Positions 53,378 through 62,101 of a stretch of DNA of 64,000 nt are shown piece by piece; position 1 is the first letter of the stretch; each line of letters opens with the position of its first letter. The notes under the pieces were generated by a model. It was not told the DNA's origin, ran no database searches, and was given only the letters and a program-made list of their open reading frames with translations. This DNA is from Cryobacterium zongtaii. Its GTDB lineage: Bacteria > Actinomycetota > Actinomycetes > Actinomycetales > Microbacteriaceae. The position numbers were made by a program, and so were the translations under genes. The stretch spans positions 62,001 to 126,000 of the forward strand of contig NZ_PPXD01000008.1 in assembly GCF_002909375.1 (NCBI RefSeq). The letters are read 5' to 3'.

Positions 53378-53815
53378 ATGGAACCGCTGAATGACGACCC
53401 GACCGGCACCTTCACGGATGCGAACCGTCCGCTGTATGAGGTGAAGGCCAACCTGTTCAAGGGGTTGGCGCATCCGGTTCGGGTGCGGGTGCTCGAGGTG
53501 CTCGCCCACGCCGACACCGACCTGTCGGTCTCCGACCTGCTCGCCGACACCGGCCTGGAGGCCTCGCACCTCTCCCAGCACCTGTCGGTGCTGCGCCGGC
53601 ACAACCTGGTGGTGGCTGAGCGCCGCGGCAGCCTGGTCTTCTACGGCCTGGCCTACCCGCAGGTCGCCGATCTGCTCGCGGTGGCCCGGCAGCTGCTCGT
53701 CGAGATTCTCGAGACCACCCAGCAGCGCCTGATCAGCACGGTCGGCCGGCCCCGGCTCGGGTCGACGGATGCGGCGTCCAACGCTGCCGTGTCCAGTGAC
53801 GCGGTGTCCCGGTGA
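53378..53815 (+). CDS. ArsR-family transcriptional regulator
   Basis: The 145-residue protein is a winged helix of the ArsR/SmtB family: FKGLAHPVRVRVLEVL, DLLADTGLEASHLSQHLSVLRRHNLVVAERRGSLVFYGL. No cysteine metal sensor motif is visible, so the signal is unknown. It overlaps the sulP stop/start (GTGA), and the pair is a common arrangement in actinobacteria. Its start is leaderless, after TATGAT. It may autoregulate and control the transporter. Confidence 0.88.
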   Translation: MEPLNDDPTGTFTDANRPLYEVKANLFKGLAHPVRVRVLEVLAHADTDLSVSDLLADTGLEASHLSQHLSVLRRHNLVVAERRGSLVFYGLAYPQVADLLAVARQLLVEILETTQQRLISTVGRPRLGSTDAASNAAVSSDAVSR

Positions 53816-55530
53816 GTGTGATCACCGTCGCCGCCGGCAGGACCGGCCGTTACCTGCGCGCGCTGTTGCCCAGCTGGCAGGATTACCGCGATGTGAAGCG
53901 CACCTGGCGCGGCGACATCGTGGCCGGCCTCACCGTGGGCATCATTGCGCTGCCGCTGGCCCTGGCCTTCGGGGTCAGCTCCGGCGCCGGCGCCGAAAGC
54001 GGCCTGATCACCGCCATCGTGGCCGGTGTCATCGCCGCGGTGTTCGGCGGCTCCAACATCCAGGTCTCCGGCCCCACCGGCGCCATGGTCGTGGTGCTCG
54101 GTCCGGTCGTGGCCGCCCACGGCGTCGGCGTTGTCGCGGTGCTCAGCCTCATGGCGGGCCTCATCGTGATCATTGCCGGCGCCCTCAAACTCGGCCGAGC
54201 GGTCACCTTCATCCCCTGGCCGGTGATCGAGGGGTTCACCCTGGGCATCGCCGTCATCATCTTCCTGCAGCAGGTACCCGCCGCGATCGGTTCCAAGGCC
54301 GGGCCGAGCAGCAATGCCTTCGTGGCCGCCGTACAGTCCTTCCAGACCGTCGACTGGTCCACCGTGATCGTGCCTGTGGCCATGGTGCTCATGGTGGCCG
54401 CGATCATGCTGCTGGCCCCCCTGGTGCACAAGAAGCTGCCGGGGTCGATCGTGGCCATCATCGTCGTGACCGTGATCGCCAACCTCGCCAACCTGCCGCT
54501 GGCCCGCATCGGCGAGCTGCCCAGCTCGCTGCCGTCGCCCGCGCTGCCGCAGCTTGATGCCGGCCTGCTGAGCTCCCTGGTCGGCCCCGCCCTCACCATC
54601 GCGGCGCTCGCCGCGATCGAGTCCCTGCTCTCTGCGCGGGTGGCCGTCACGCTGTCCGACACCGGCCCGTACGACGCCGACCGCGAGCTCGTGGGCCAGG
54701 GCCTGGCCTCGATCGCCTCCGGCTTCTTCGGCGGCATGCCGGCCACCGGCGCGATCGCCCGCACGGCGGTCAACATCCGCTCTGGCGGCCGCACCCGGCT
54801 GGCGGCGATCGTGCACTCGATCGTGCTCGTCGGCGTGGTCTACCTCGCCACCGGGGTGGTTTCGCAGATCCCGCTCGCCGCGCTCTCCGGGGTGCTCATG
54901 GTGACCGCGGCCCGGATGATCTCGATCGCCACCGTGCGAAGCATCATCGGCTCCACGGGGTCGGATGCCACGGTGTTCGTCATCACCGCCCTGGTGACGG
55001 TCTCGGTCGACCTCATCGTGGCCGTGGGCATCGGCATCGCCGTCGCCGCTTTCTTCGCGCTGCGGGCGGTGTCGGCCTCCAGTGGCGTGCACCGGGAGGA
55101 ACTGCCCGGCACCCCGGTTCCCGGCGACGAGCGCATCGCGCTGTTCAGGCTCGACGGCGCCCTGTTCTTCGGTGCGGCCGAGCGGATGCTCGAACGGGTC
55201 AACCAGACCAGCCACATCACGGTGGTGATCATCCGGATGTCGCAGCTGCAGATCCTCGACGCCACCGGCGCCCGGGTGATCACCGAGATGATCCAGGCGC
55301 TCGAGCGGCGCGGCATCACGGTGCTCGTCAAGGGCATCCAGCCGCGGCACCTCAAACTCGTCACCCGGGTGGGCGTGATCACGTCGCTGCGGCACCGCAA
55401 CCACCTCTTCGTCGACCTTGACGCCGCGATCGAACACGCCCGCAGCCACGTCACCCGGGCCGCCACGGCCGGCGGCGCGGATGCCGGCGACTACGGCTGG
55501 ACCAGCGCGATCCGGTTGCCCAGGGACTAG
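53812..55530 (+). CDS. SulP-family anion transporter with STAS domain
   Basis: The 572-residue protein has a SulP membrane domain (10-14 helices; NIQVSGPTGAMVVVLGPVVAAHG, VAGLTVGIIALPLALAFGVSSGAG) and a C-terminal STAS domain (about residues 440-550; LFRLDGALFFGAAERML, MSQLQILDATGARVI). It transports sulphate, bicarbonate or a similar anion. Overlap with arsR suggests joint expression. Its stop overlaps that of the convergent LuxR-type regulator by three bases. Confidence 0.92.
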   Translation: MSVITVAAGRTGRYLRALLPSWQDYRDVKRTWRGDIVAGLTVGIIALPLALAFGVSSGAGAESGLITAIVAGVIAAVFGGSNIQVSGPTGAMVVVLGPVVAAHGVGVVAVLSLMAGLIVIIAGALKLGRAVTFIPWPVIEGFTLGIAVIIFLQQVPAAIGSKAGPSSNAFVAAVQSFQTVDWSTVIVPVAMVLMVAAIMLLAPLVHKKLPGSIVAIIVVTVIANLANLPLARIGELPSSLPSPALPQLDAGLLSSLVGPALTIAALAAIESLLSARVAVTLSDTGPYDADRELVGQGLASIASGFFGGMPATGAIARTAVNIRSGGRTRLAAIVHSIVLVGVVYLATGVVSQIPLAALSGVLMVTAARMISIATVRSIIGSTGSDATVFVITALVTVSVDLIVAVGIGIAVAAFFALRAVSASSGVHREELPGTPVPGDERIALFRLDGALFFGAAERMLERVNQTSHITVVIIRMSQLQILDATGARVITEMIQALERRGITVLVKGIQPRHLKLVTRVGVITSLRHRNHLFVDLDAAIEHARSHVTRAATAGGADAGDYGWTSAIRLPRD

Positions 55531-56810
55531 CGGGCCAGCGAAGCCAGCTCGGCGCGGGTGGAGGCGCCCACCTTGCGCAGCAGGTTGGCCACGTGGAACT
55601 TCACGGTGTTCTCGCTGATCAGCAGCTCGCCGGCGATGGCCTTGTTCCGCGCGCCGGAGGCGACCAGCGCCAGCACCCCCTGCTCCCGCGGGCTCAACCC
55701 CCACTCGGTGGCGGGGGCCAGCGGGGCCGACGGTGGGTCCAACGGCAGCGACACCGTGAGCTCGGAGCCCCAGCCGGCGGTGGCCTGCACGCCGAAGGTG
55801 CCGCCGAGCGCGGCGACCCTGGCCGTGAGAGGGACGACGCCGGGGGAGTCCGTGCTGAGAACGCCCGCGCCGTCGTCGCGGATCTGGATCAACAGGTTGC
55901 TGCCGTCGCAGTCCCACTGCACGCGTACCCGGCTCACCCCCGCCTGCTCCACCAGGGCCAGCACGGCGCCGCGCACGATGGCGCGGCCCGCGTGCGCGAC
56001 CTCACCGGGCAGGGCTGGGCCGTTCGCCGGCGGCTCGACGAACTGCACGTCGAGGTCACCGAACCGCACCAAGGGCCTCAGATCGTCCCGCAGCCTGGCA
56101 AAGGCCGCCGCCACCGGTTCCTGGGCGAGTGAGCGGTCCCGGTCCGACACCGCGCGCAGGTTCACCATGGCGCTCGCGGCGAGATCGGTGGCGGTCTGGC
56201 GGGCGGCCTCGGCGCTGACCGTGGGCGAGCGCAGCACCCCGAGCAGGGATTCGAGAGTGGTCGAATGGGCATCCGTGAGATCGGCGATGAGCTTGGCACG
56301 CTCGGCCAACGCGGGCCGCGAGTCGAGCAGGTGGGCGGGACTGGGCGCGGCCACCTGTTGGCGGATGCTCGTGGCCACGAGCTGCCACAACCGGCCGACG
56401 AGCGCGAGGGTCGCCTCGGGGTCGGCCGCGCCGGCCGGCGTGAGTTCGGGGTCGGCGAGCACCAGCAGGGCGCCGGTGGAAGCAGTCCAGGCCGTGATCG
56501 GGCGATCGGTGCCACCGAGCACGGCACGTCGGCCCCACGGGTCGGACGGTTCGCTGGTGAGCGAGCGGCGCACGGCGTCGAGCTCGACGAGGGTGACGTC
56601 GTCGATGATCGACGCCTCGCCGGCCGTCTTCCGCGGTCGGCCGGTGCAGTCGTCTGTGCAGTCGTCGGTGAGAATCAGCAGCGCGCTGTGCCCGATGAAC
56701 GGCTCGAGAAGGGCCGAGAAGCCGCCGGCGACGTCGGGCGGGGAGCTCTGCACGACGCCGTGCAGGGCGTCGAGCAGTTCCATTGAGCGGGGGTTGGCGA
56801 GCGACTTCAC
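55527..56810 (-). CDS. LuxR-type regulator with degenerate histidine-kinase module
   Basis: The 427-residue protein ends in a NarL/LuxR HTH (LSPREQGVLALVASGARNKAIA, ISENTVKFHVANLLRKV; 372-427). Before it lie a DHp-like helix pair (about 165-225) and an HATPase-like domain (about 265-357) with DDGAGV and GWGSELTVSLPL. The usual phosphoacceptor LHD motif reads LTD (178-180), and the N-box glutamate/asparagine are replaced by Gly/Ala in RGAVLALVEQAG. It is therefore probably not a working kinase. The start is GTG 56810, six bases after TAGGCT. It lacks a receiver domain. Confidence 0.85.
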   Translation of the reverse strand: MKSLANPRSMELLDALHGVVQSSPPDVAGGFSALLEPFIGHSALLILTDDCTDDCTGRPRKTAGEASIIDDVTLVELDAVRRSLTSEPSDPWGRRAVLGGTDRPITAWTASTGALLVLADPELTPAGAADPEATLALVGRLWQLVATSIRQQVAAPSPAHLLDSRPALAERAKLIADLTDAHSTTLESLLGVLRSPTVSAEAARQTATDLAASAMVNLRAVSDRDRSLAQEPVAAAFARLRDDLRPLVRFGDLDVQFVEPPANGPALPGEVAHAGRAIVRGAVLALVEQAGVSRVRVQWDCDGSNLLIQIRDDGAGVLSTDSPGVVPLTARVAALGGTFGVQATAGWGSELTVSLPLDPPSAPLAPATEWGLSPREQGVLALVASGARNKAIAGELLISENTVKFHVANLLRKVGASTRAELASLAR

Positions 56811-56941
56811 CGCGTCAGCCTACCCGGATCTGGCCGTCCGGCCTGACTGCCCCTACCCATCCGGGTGGGCTCGTCATCTCCGCCCGGCCACGGATGCCCC
56901 CGCCGCGACGTGCGCCGAATCGCCGCTTCGCCGCCCGCAGA

Positions 56942-57037
56942 GGGACCATTTGCGGCAAGTCAGCAACCCGCGCGGTCACGACGTGCCGAAAAGTGCCCCA
57001 TCACCATGCGTGAAGGGGCACTGTGCGGCAACTCGGC
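56942..57037. repeat. intergenic repeat, family C, three half-units
   Basis: Three related 22-26-base units occur in the gap: GGGACCATTTGCGGCAAGTC at 56942, an inverted one ending GTGCCGAAAAGTGCCCC at 56999, and GGGGCACTGTGCGGCAACTC at 57015. The first two form an imperfect hairpin. A similar unit is at 19142. The 246-base gap holds nothing else obvious. Confidence 0.55.
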
Positions 57038-57056
57038 GCCGCGGGAAGGCGACGGG

Positions 57057-57725
57057 TCAGCCGAGGAGGAGCTTGCCGAGCTGGTCGGTGGAGTGCACCA
57101 CGGCGGTGGCCAGGGCGGCCTCCGCGGGGGAGCCGTAGCCCCACTCGACGAGGATGGTGGGAACGCCGTTCGCGTTGGCGCCCTCGGCGTCATAGATGCG
57201 GTCGCCGACCATGACGACGGCGGAGGTGTCGACACCGACGGCGGCGAAGCGCACCAGGGCCTCTTCGACGATGTCGGCCTTGTTGCTGCGGGTCTCGTTC
57301 TCGGTGGCGCCCACCATGACGGTGAAGTACTGGGCCAGCTCGAAGTGCGTAAGGATCGCGATCGCGGTGTGCTCGGGCTTGCTGGTGGCCAAGCCGAGCG
57401 GGATACCGGACTCGTGGATGCGCTCGAGCAGGCCGGCGACGCCCGGGTACACGGCGGTGTCCAGCGACGCGGGGCCCTGGTAGTCGGCGCGGTACACCGC
57501 CAGGGCCTCCTGGGCCTCGTCGGGCGTCATGCCGGCGTACTCGCCGAACGCCGCCAGCAGCGGCGGGCCGACGTACTTCATCAGCTCGGTGTCGGAGGGA
57601 ACCGGGCGGCCGAGCAGAGCGAAGGTGCGCGCCAACGAGTTCGTGATTGCCGGGGCGGAATCCGTGATGGTTCCGTCGAGGTCGAAGAGGATGGCGCTCC
57701 AGGTGCGCGTCAGAGTGGGGTTCAC
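57057..57725 (-). CDS. HAD-family phosphoglycolate phosphatase-like hydrolase
   Basis: The 222-residue protein has HAD motifs FDLDGTITDSAP, LATSKPEH, Lys in RSNKADIVEEAL and MVGDRIYDAEGANANG, fitting the Gph/PgmB-like group with an N-terminal cap. It may remove phosphate from 2-phosphoglycolate or other small phosphates. The start GTG 57725 is seven bases after TAGGAT (minus strand), a leaderless arrangement. An upstream frame to 58103 is not supported. Confidence 0.85.
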   Translation of the reverse strand: MNPTLTRTWSAILFDLDGTITDSAPAITNSLARTFALLGRPVPSDTELMKYVGPPLLAAFGEYAGMTPDEAQEALAVYRADYQGPASLDTAVYPGVAGLLERIHESGIPLGLATSKPEHTAIAILTHFELAQYFTVMVGATENETRSNKADIVEEALVRFAAVGVDTSAVVMVGDRIYDAEGANANGVPTILVEWGYGSPAEAALATAVVHSTDQLGKLLLG

Positions 57726-57862
57726 TCGCAATATCCTAGGGCCGCAGGGGGCAAACCCTTGCATGCGAGGTGGATACAAGGTATGCGCGCGACCCCGCGG
57801 TCGGCCGCATCGCTGCCGGCGAACGGATGCCGCCGGGTCGTGCCTCTCTCCGAGAACCCGGC

Positions 57863-57889
57863 CAACTGTGTCCGCACGGGGAACAGTTG
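57863..57889. repeat. intergenic palindrome, family B half-copy
   Basis: CAACTGTGTCCGCACGGGG followed by AACAGTTG is a single half-unit; its reverse complement CAACTGTTCCCCGTGCGGAC is nearly identical to copies at 39611 and 10752. It lies between the convergent-minus phosphatase and kinase genes. Confidence 0.65.
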
Positions 57890-57904
57890 CGGCGGCGGGG
57901 CCGG

Positions 57905-58669
57905 TCAGGCCGAGGGGATGACCGTGGCGTCGAGGCCGGAGACCCGCAATGTGGCGCGCGGCGCTGACCGTTCGATGAGCACGGCGTTGGCTCCGTCGAC
58001 GTTCTCGGCCCAGTCCCGGGCGGCCCCGGGGCTGCGTCCGTGCCGCTGGTGCCGCGCCACCAGGCGCTGCAGACGCTCGGCGCCCGGGGTCTCGCAGAAC
58101 CACACCTCAGCGGCCAGACCGGGCACCAGGTTCCAGGGTTCCCGGTCCACGAGCAGGTAGTTACCCTCGACGATCACGATGCGGGTGCCCGGCTCCACAA
58201 CCAGGGCGCCCGCCACCCCCTCGTCGACCGCACGGTCGAAGCTCGGGGCGTAGACCGGGTGGTCGGTCTCGGCCCTGAGCCGTCGCAGCAGCGCCACGAA
58301 GCCCCAGCCGTCGAAGGTGTCGATGGCGCCCTTGCGGTCGTGCCGGCCGAGCCTGTCGAGGGTGGCATTGGCCAGGTGGAAGCCGTCCATCGGCAGGTGC
58401 ACGGCCCAGGGAACGGCGGCAGTCGCCCCGGTCGCCGGGCCGGCCGCCGCAGCCGACCCGGCCGCATCCGCATCCACCCCGGCAAGCTCGGTGAGGCGCC
58501 GCGCCAGCCGCTCGGCCAGGGTGGTCTTGCCCGCGCCGGGGCTGCCGGCGATGCCCACAACGATGCGGCCATCGATGGGCAGTAGGCCGAGCACCCGCCG
58601 GGCGAGCAGGTCGAGCGGCGCGGTGTCGCCGGCCGCCTCGGAGGACAAGGCAGCGGACCGGTCAGGCAC
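57905..58669 (-). CDS. P-loop nucleoside/fructose-type kinase
   Basis: The 254-residue protein has a Walker A GIAGSPGAGKTT and the PanK/uridine-kinase pattern VHLPMDGFHLANATLDRLGRHDRKGAIDTFDG. It matches the YggC/FrcK-like group whose members are annotated as fructose or nucleoside kinases; the substrate is not known. An Ala/Gly-rich insertion of about 20 residues lies after the P-loop. GTG 58669 starts six bases after the nucS stop, so they may be co-transcribed. Confidence 0.78.
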   Translation of the reverse strand: MPDRSAALSSEAAGDTAPLDLLARRVLGLLPIDGRIVVGIAGSPGAGKTTLAERLARRLTELAGVDADAAGSAAAAGPATGATAAVPWAVHLPMDGFHLANATLDRLGRHDRKGAIDTFDGWGFVALLRRLRAETDHPVYAPSFDRAVDEGVAGALVVEPGTRIVIVEGNYLLVDREPWNLVPGLAAEVWFCETPGAERLQRLVARHQRHGRSPGAARDWAENVDGANAVLIERSAPRATLRVSGLDATVIPSA

Positions 58670-58675
58670 GGGAGC

Positions 58676-59371
58676 CTAGAAGAGCTTGGACGCGGTGTCG
58701 TCGAGCCCGCGCATGGCGTCGTAGTCGAGCACTAGGCAGCGGATGCCGCGGTCCTCGGCCAGCGTGCGCGCCTGCGGCTTGATCTGCTGCGCGGCGAACA
58801 CGCCCACCACGGGCGCCAGGTGCGGGTCGCGGTTCATCAGCTCGAGGTAGCGGGTGAGCTGCTCGACGCCGTCGATGTCGCCGCGGCGCTTGAGTTCCAC
58901 GGCCACCGAGGCGCCCTGGGCGTCCCTGGCCAGGATGTCGACGGGGCCGATCGCCGTCATGTACTCGCGGCGCACGAGGGTGTGGCCGTCGCCGAGCAGG
59001 TGAATGTGCTCGGCGAGGAGCTTCTGCAGGTGCGCCTCGACGCCGTCCTTGATGAGGCCCGGGTCGATGCCGAGTTCGTGGGCGGAGTCGTGCTCAACGT
59101 CGTAGAGGCTCACGATGAGCTGGTCGGCGGTCTTGGCGTGCGTCACGGTCCACAGCTCGGTGATCCCGGCCTCGGCCTGCAGCTCGTCGGGCGCCGAGAC
59201 GGCCAGGCTGCACGGCGGGCTCATCCAGTTGAGCGGCTTGTACGAGCCGCCGTCCGAGTGCACGAGCAGGCTGCCGTCGGACTTGAGCATGAGCAGGCGG
59301 GTGGCCAGCGGCAAATGCGCGCTGAGCCGTCCGGCGTAGTCAACTGAACATCTTGCTATTACGAGGCGCAC
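58676..59371 (-). CDS. nucS: mismatch-specific endonuclease NucS
   Basis: NucS (EndoMS) cuts mismatched DNA and is the main mismatch repair nuclease in actinobacteria, which lack MutS/MutL. The 231-residue protein matches the family over its full length, with the catalytic PD-(D/E)XK region [34 protein letters not shown]. The C-terminal [10 protein letters not shown] fits the usual tail that binds the sliding clamp. GTG 59371 is the start. It is preceded by an MFS gene and followed by a kinase gene on the same strand. Confidence 0.95.
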   Translation of the reverse strand: MRLVIARCSVDYAGRLSAHLPLATRLLMLKSDGSLLVHSDGGSYKPLNWMSPPCSLAVSAPDELQAEAGITELWTVTHAKTADQLIVSLYDVEHDSAHELGIDPGLIKDGVEAHLQKLLAEHIHLLGDGHTLVRREYMTAIGPVDILARDAQGASVAVELKRRGDIDGVEQLTRYLELMNRDPHLAPVVGVFAAQQIKPQARTLAEDRGIRCLVLDYDAMRGLDDTASKLF

Positions 59372-59380
59372 TGAACGAGC

Positions 59381-60616
59381 TTAACCGGCGGCGGCGGTCT
59401 GCGCGCGCTCGCGGGCCGCCGGGGCGGCCAGCCCGGCGAGGGCCATGAGCACGACGATCACGAACAGGGCGTTCAGGATGCCCCACTGCTCGCCGATCAG
59501 GCCCAACACCGGTGGCCCGACCAGAAATGCGAAATAGCCGATCATGGCTACGGCGCTCACCCGGGCGGCCGCGTTTGCGGTGTCATCCGCGGCGGCCGAC
59601 ATGCCCACCGGGAAGCCGAGCGAGGCGCCGAGGCCCCACAGCACGGTGCCGACGATGAGCAGCCAGATGGCCGGCGCCAGGATCACCAGCAACAGGCCGG
59701 CCACGCCGAGAACCGAGCAGGCCCGCAGCACCGGAACCCGGCCGAACCTGTCCAGCACCGGGCCGCCGAGCACCCGGCCCACCGTCATCGCCGAGACGAA
59801 CACCCCGAAGACCAGCGCCCCGGTGGCGTCGCTCTGGCCGTGCCCGTCGACCACGGCCAGGGCCAGCCAGTCGCTGGCCGATCCCTCGGCGAAGGTCATG
59901 CCCAGCACGATCACCCCGATCAGCAGGATGCTCGGGTCGCGCCACACCGCGAGGCTGGTGCGCATCCGTTCGACCCAGTTCGGCCGCACGACGGTGTGCG
60001 CGGCGGACTGGTCTGCGGGGTCGCCGAGGGCCGGGCGGAGCGGCACGAACCGGACCGCGATCGCGGCGGCGGCCAGCGCGAGGGCGGCGACGAGGCTGAG
60101 GTGCCAGACCACCGACACGGCGAGGGCGGCGGCCCCGGCGCCGAGCAGCGCCCCGGCCACGGTGCCCAGGCTGAAGCAGGCGTGCAGCAACGGCATCAGG
60201 GTGATGCCGAGTTCGCGTTCGACCGCTGCCCCCTCGACGTTCATCATGACGTCGGTCGAACCCATGCCGAAGCCCACCAGGGCCAGGGCGGTGAACGCGA
60301 TCGGCGACGACCCCCACACCGTGGCCGCGGCGCCCACCAGGACCAGACCTGCCGAGGAGGTGGCGATGCTGATCACCAGGGCCCGGCGGGCGCCGAACGC
60401 CGACAGCAGCCAGACGGCCGCGACGAGTCCGAGAATGGATCCGGCGGAGAGCCCGAAGATCAGCAGGCCCACCTGGTCGGTGCGGAGCGCCAGGTCGTCG
60501 CGCACGGTGGGGATCCGGGACACCCACGACGCCAGCCCGAGCCCGCTCACAAAAAACAGCATGAAGATGGCGTTCCGCCAGCGGGTGAGTTCGCGCCGTC
60601 CGCGAGTCTTCGTCAT
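59381..60616 (-). CDS. MFS transporter
   Basis: The 411-residue protein has 12 hydrophobic helices, with FVSGLGLASWVSRIPTVRDDL and GFGMGSTDVMMNVEGAAVERELG near the middle; it resembles the Ydel/fucose-type MFS group that is poorly characterised. ATG 60616 is seven bases after TAGCGT on the minus strand; a GTG at 60625 is less likely. Substrate unknown. Confidence 0.85.
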   Translation of the reverse strand: MTKTRGRRELTRWRNAIFMLFFVSGLGLASWVSRIPTVRDDLALRTDQVGLLIFGLSAGSILGLVAAVWLLSAFGARRALVISIATSSAGLVLVGAAATVWGSSPIAFTALALVGFGMGSTDVMMNVEGAAVERELGITLMPLLHACFSLGTVAGALLGAGAAALAVSVVWHLSLVAALALAAAAIAVRFVPLRPALGDPADQSAAHTVVRPNWVERMRTSLAVWRDPSILLIGVIVLGMTFAEGSASDWLALAVVDGHGQSDATGALVFGVFVSAMTVGRVLGGPVLDRFGRVPVLRACSVLGVAGLLLVILAPAIWLLIVGTVLWGLGASLGFPVGMSAAADDTANAAARVSAVAMIGYFAFLVGPPVLGLIGEQWGILNALFVIVVLMALAGLAAPAARERAQTAAAG

Positions 60617-60636
60617 TCCACCCACGCTACCGCCCC

Positions 60637-60697
60637 CGCGAACTGTGAGCTGAGCCCCGGAAATCGAGAGATCCCGGGGCTTTTCTCACAGTTCGCG
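60637..60697. repeat. intergenic palindrome, family A copy 3
   Basis: CGCGAACTGTGAG and CTCACAGTTCGCG are perfect 13-base inverted ends, with an inner AGCCCCGG/CCGGGGCT stem. It is the best-preserved copy of family A (others at 30817 and 44001). It lies between the MFS start and the end of the MATE gene. Confidence 0.8.
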
Positions 60698-60703
60698 GAC
60701 CGG

Positions 60704-62032
60704 TCAGGCGCCCAGGCGCACCCAGTGGGTGCCTCGGGCGCGCACGGACAGGGTCACCGCTCTGGCGCCGAGGAAACCGAAGACGAACGCGGCCATCAGC
60801 CAAGCCAGCCCCGCGGCACCGGCGGGAGCGAAGAGCAGCACCAGGCCGGCCAGCGGGACGAAGGCGGCCAGGTTGACCAGGCCGGTGATCGCGAGATAGC
60901 GGGCGTCGCCGGCACCGATCAGCACCCCATCGAGCACAAAGACCAGGCCGCCCAGCGGCACGGACAGGCCGAGCACCACGAGGGTCGGCGGCAGCAGCGC
61001 GGTGACCTCAGCGGCGTTGGTGAATACCCCGCCGAGCACCCCGCTGGCGGCCACCACGACCAGGCCGAGCAGCACGCCGCCGCCGATGCCCCACTCCAGG
61101 CAGCGCCGCAGCACCTGGCGCACCTGCTGCAGGTCGCCGGCACCGAGACCCCGGCCCACCAGGGCCTGCGCGGCGATGGCGAGGGCGTCGAGGGCGAAGG
61201 CCAGCGTGGCGAACAGGGTCATCGCGATCTGGAATGCCGCGAGCTCGGGGGAGCCGAGGCTGGTGGCCACAAAAACCGCCAACAGCATGGCGGCGCGAAG
61301 GCTCGCGGTGCGCAGGAACAACCAGCCGCCGCTGGTGGCCCCGCGGAGCAGCCCCGCACGGTGCGGTCGGAGCGGCGCACGCTCGCGGCGGGCGTGCCGC
61401 ACGACGATGACCAGATACACGGCCACCATGCCCCACTGGGCGAGCACCGTGCCCAGCGCCGACCCGATCAGGCCCAAGCCCAGCCCGTAGATGAACCACA
61501 GATTGAGCAGGATGTTGGTCAGGAAGCCGAGCCCGGCGACCCAGAGCGGGGTGCGGGTGTCCTGCAGGCCGCGCAGCAGTCCGGTCGCGGCGAAGACCAG
61601 CAGCATCGCGGGCACACCCAGCATCGACAGGGCCAGATAGTCGGCGGCGGCGCGGGTCACCTCGGGGTCGGCACCGAACGCGGCCACCAGCGCGGGGGCC
61701 GCGAACCAGCCGGCCACGGCGAGCACGGCGCCGAGGCCGAGCGCAAGCCACAGGCCATCCACCCCCACCGACACCGCACGGCGCCGGTCGCCGACACCGA
61801 GCCAGCGGGCCACGGCGGGGGTGGTGCTGTACGCGAGGAACACCATCAGCCCGATGATGGTCTGCAGCACCGCGCTGGCCAGGCCGAGACCGGCCAGTGG
61901 CACCGCGCCGAGGTGGCCGACCATGGCCGAGTCGGACAGCAGGAACAGGGGCTCGGCGATGAGGGCGCCGAGGGCAGGCAGGGCCAGCCGGCGGATCTCA
62001 CGGTCGATGGGTTGCGGGCGTAGAAGTTCGAT
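60704..62032 (-). CDS. MATE-family efflux transporter (apparent ATC start)
   Basis: The 442-residue protein has 12 membrane helices and MATE motifs such as DSAMVGHLG, VPLAGLGLA and SLRAAMLLAVFVATSLG. It exports drugs with protons or sodium. In frame before GHLG the sequence reads ...RPQPIDREIRRLALPALGALIAEP, the usual MATE start, but no ATG, GTG or TTG precedes it before the stop at 62042. The codon in the expected place is ATC at 62032, six bases after TAGAGT. A start at ATG 61924 would remove the first helix. Both readings must be tested. Confidence 0.75.
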   Translation of the reverse strand: MELLRPQPIDREIRRLALPALGALIAEPLFLLSDSAMVGHLGAVPLAGLGLASAVLQTIIGLMVFLAYSTTPAVARWLGVGDRRRAVSVGVDGLWLALGLGAVLAVAGWFAAPALVAAFGADPEVTRAAADYLALSMLGVPAMLLVFAATGLLRGLQDTRTPLWVAGLGFLTNILLNLWFIYGLGLGLIGSALGTVLAQWGMVAVYLVIVVRHARRERAPLRPHRAGLLRGATSGGWLFLRTASLRAAMLLAVFVATSLGSPELAAFQIAMTLFATLAFALDALAIAAQALVGRGLGAGDLQQVRQVLRRCLEWGIGGGVLLGLVVVAASGVLGGVFTNAAEVTALLPPTLVVLGLSVPLGGLVFVLDGVLIGAGDARYLAITGLVNLAAFVPLAGLVLLFAPAGAAGLAWLMAAFVFGFLGARAVTLSVRARGTHWVRLGA

Positions 62033-62038
62033 GCTTCG

Positions 62039-62044
62039 ACTCTA
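62039..62044 (-). promoter_or_regulatory. -10 box of the MATE gene
   Basis: Minus-strand TAGAGT is six bases before ATC 62032, with the same spacing as in the leaderless genes of the window. This supports that codon as the transcript start and translation start. Confidence 0.5.
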
Positions 62045-62101
62045 GTTATCCGCACCGACGGGGGAGGACGCCGACCAAGGTTCGGGCGTAGTCTCACGGC
62101 T

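Noticed and set aside
53653-55917. 754-codon minus-strand frame
   Set aside because: It is antisense to the clearly conserved SulP transporter gene and shows low-complexity Arg/His/Asp sequence.
59840-62023. 727-codon plus-strand frame
   Set aside because: It overlaps MFS and MATE genes in antisense and lacks motifs.
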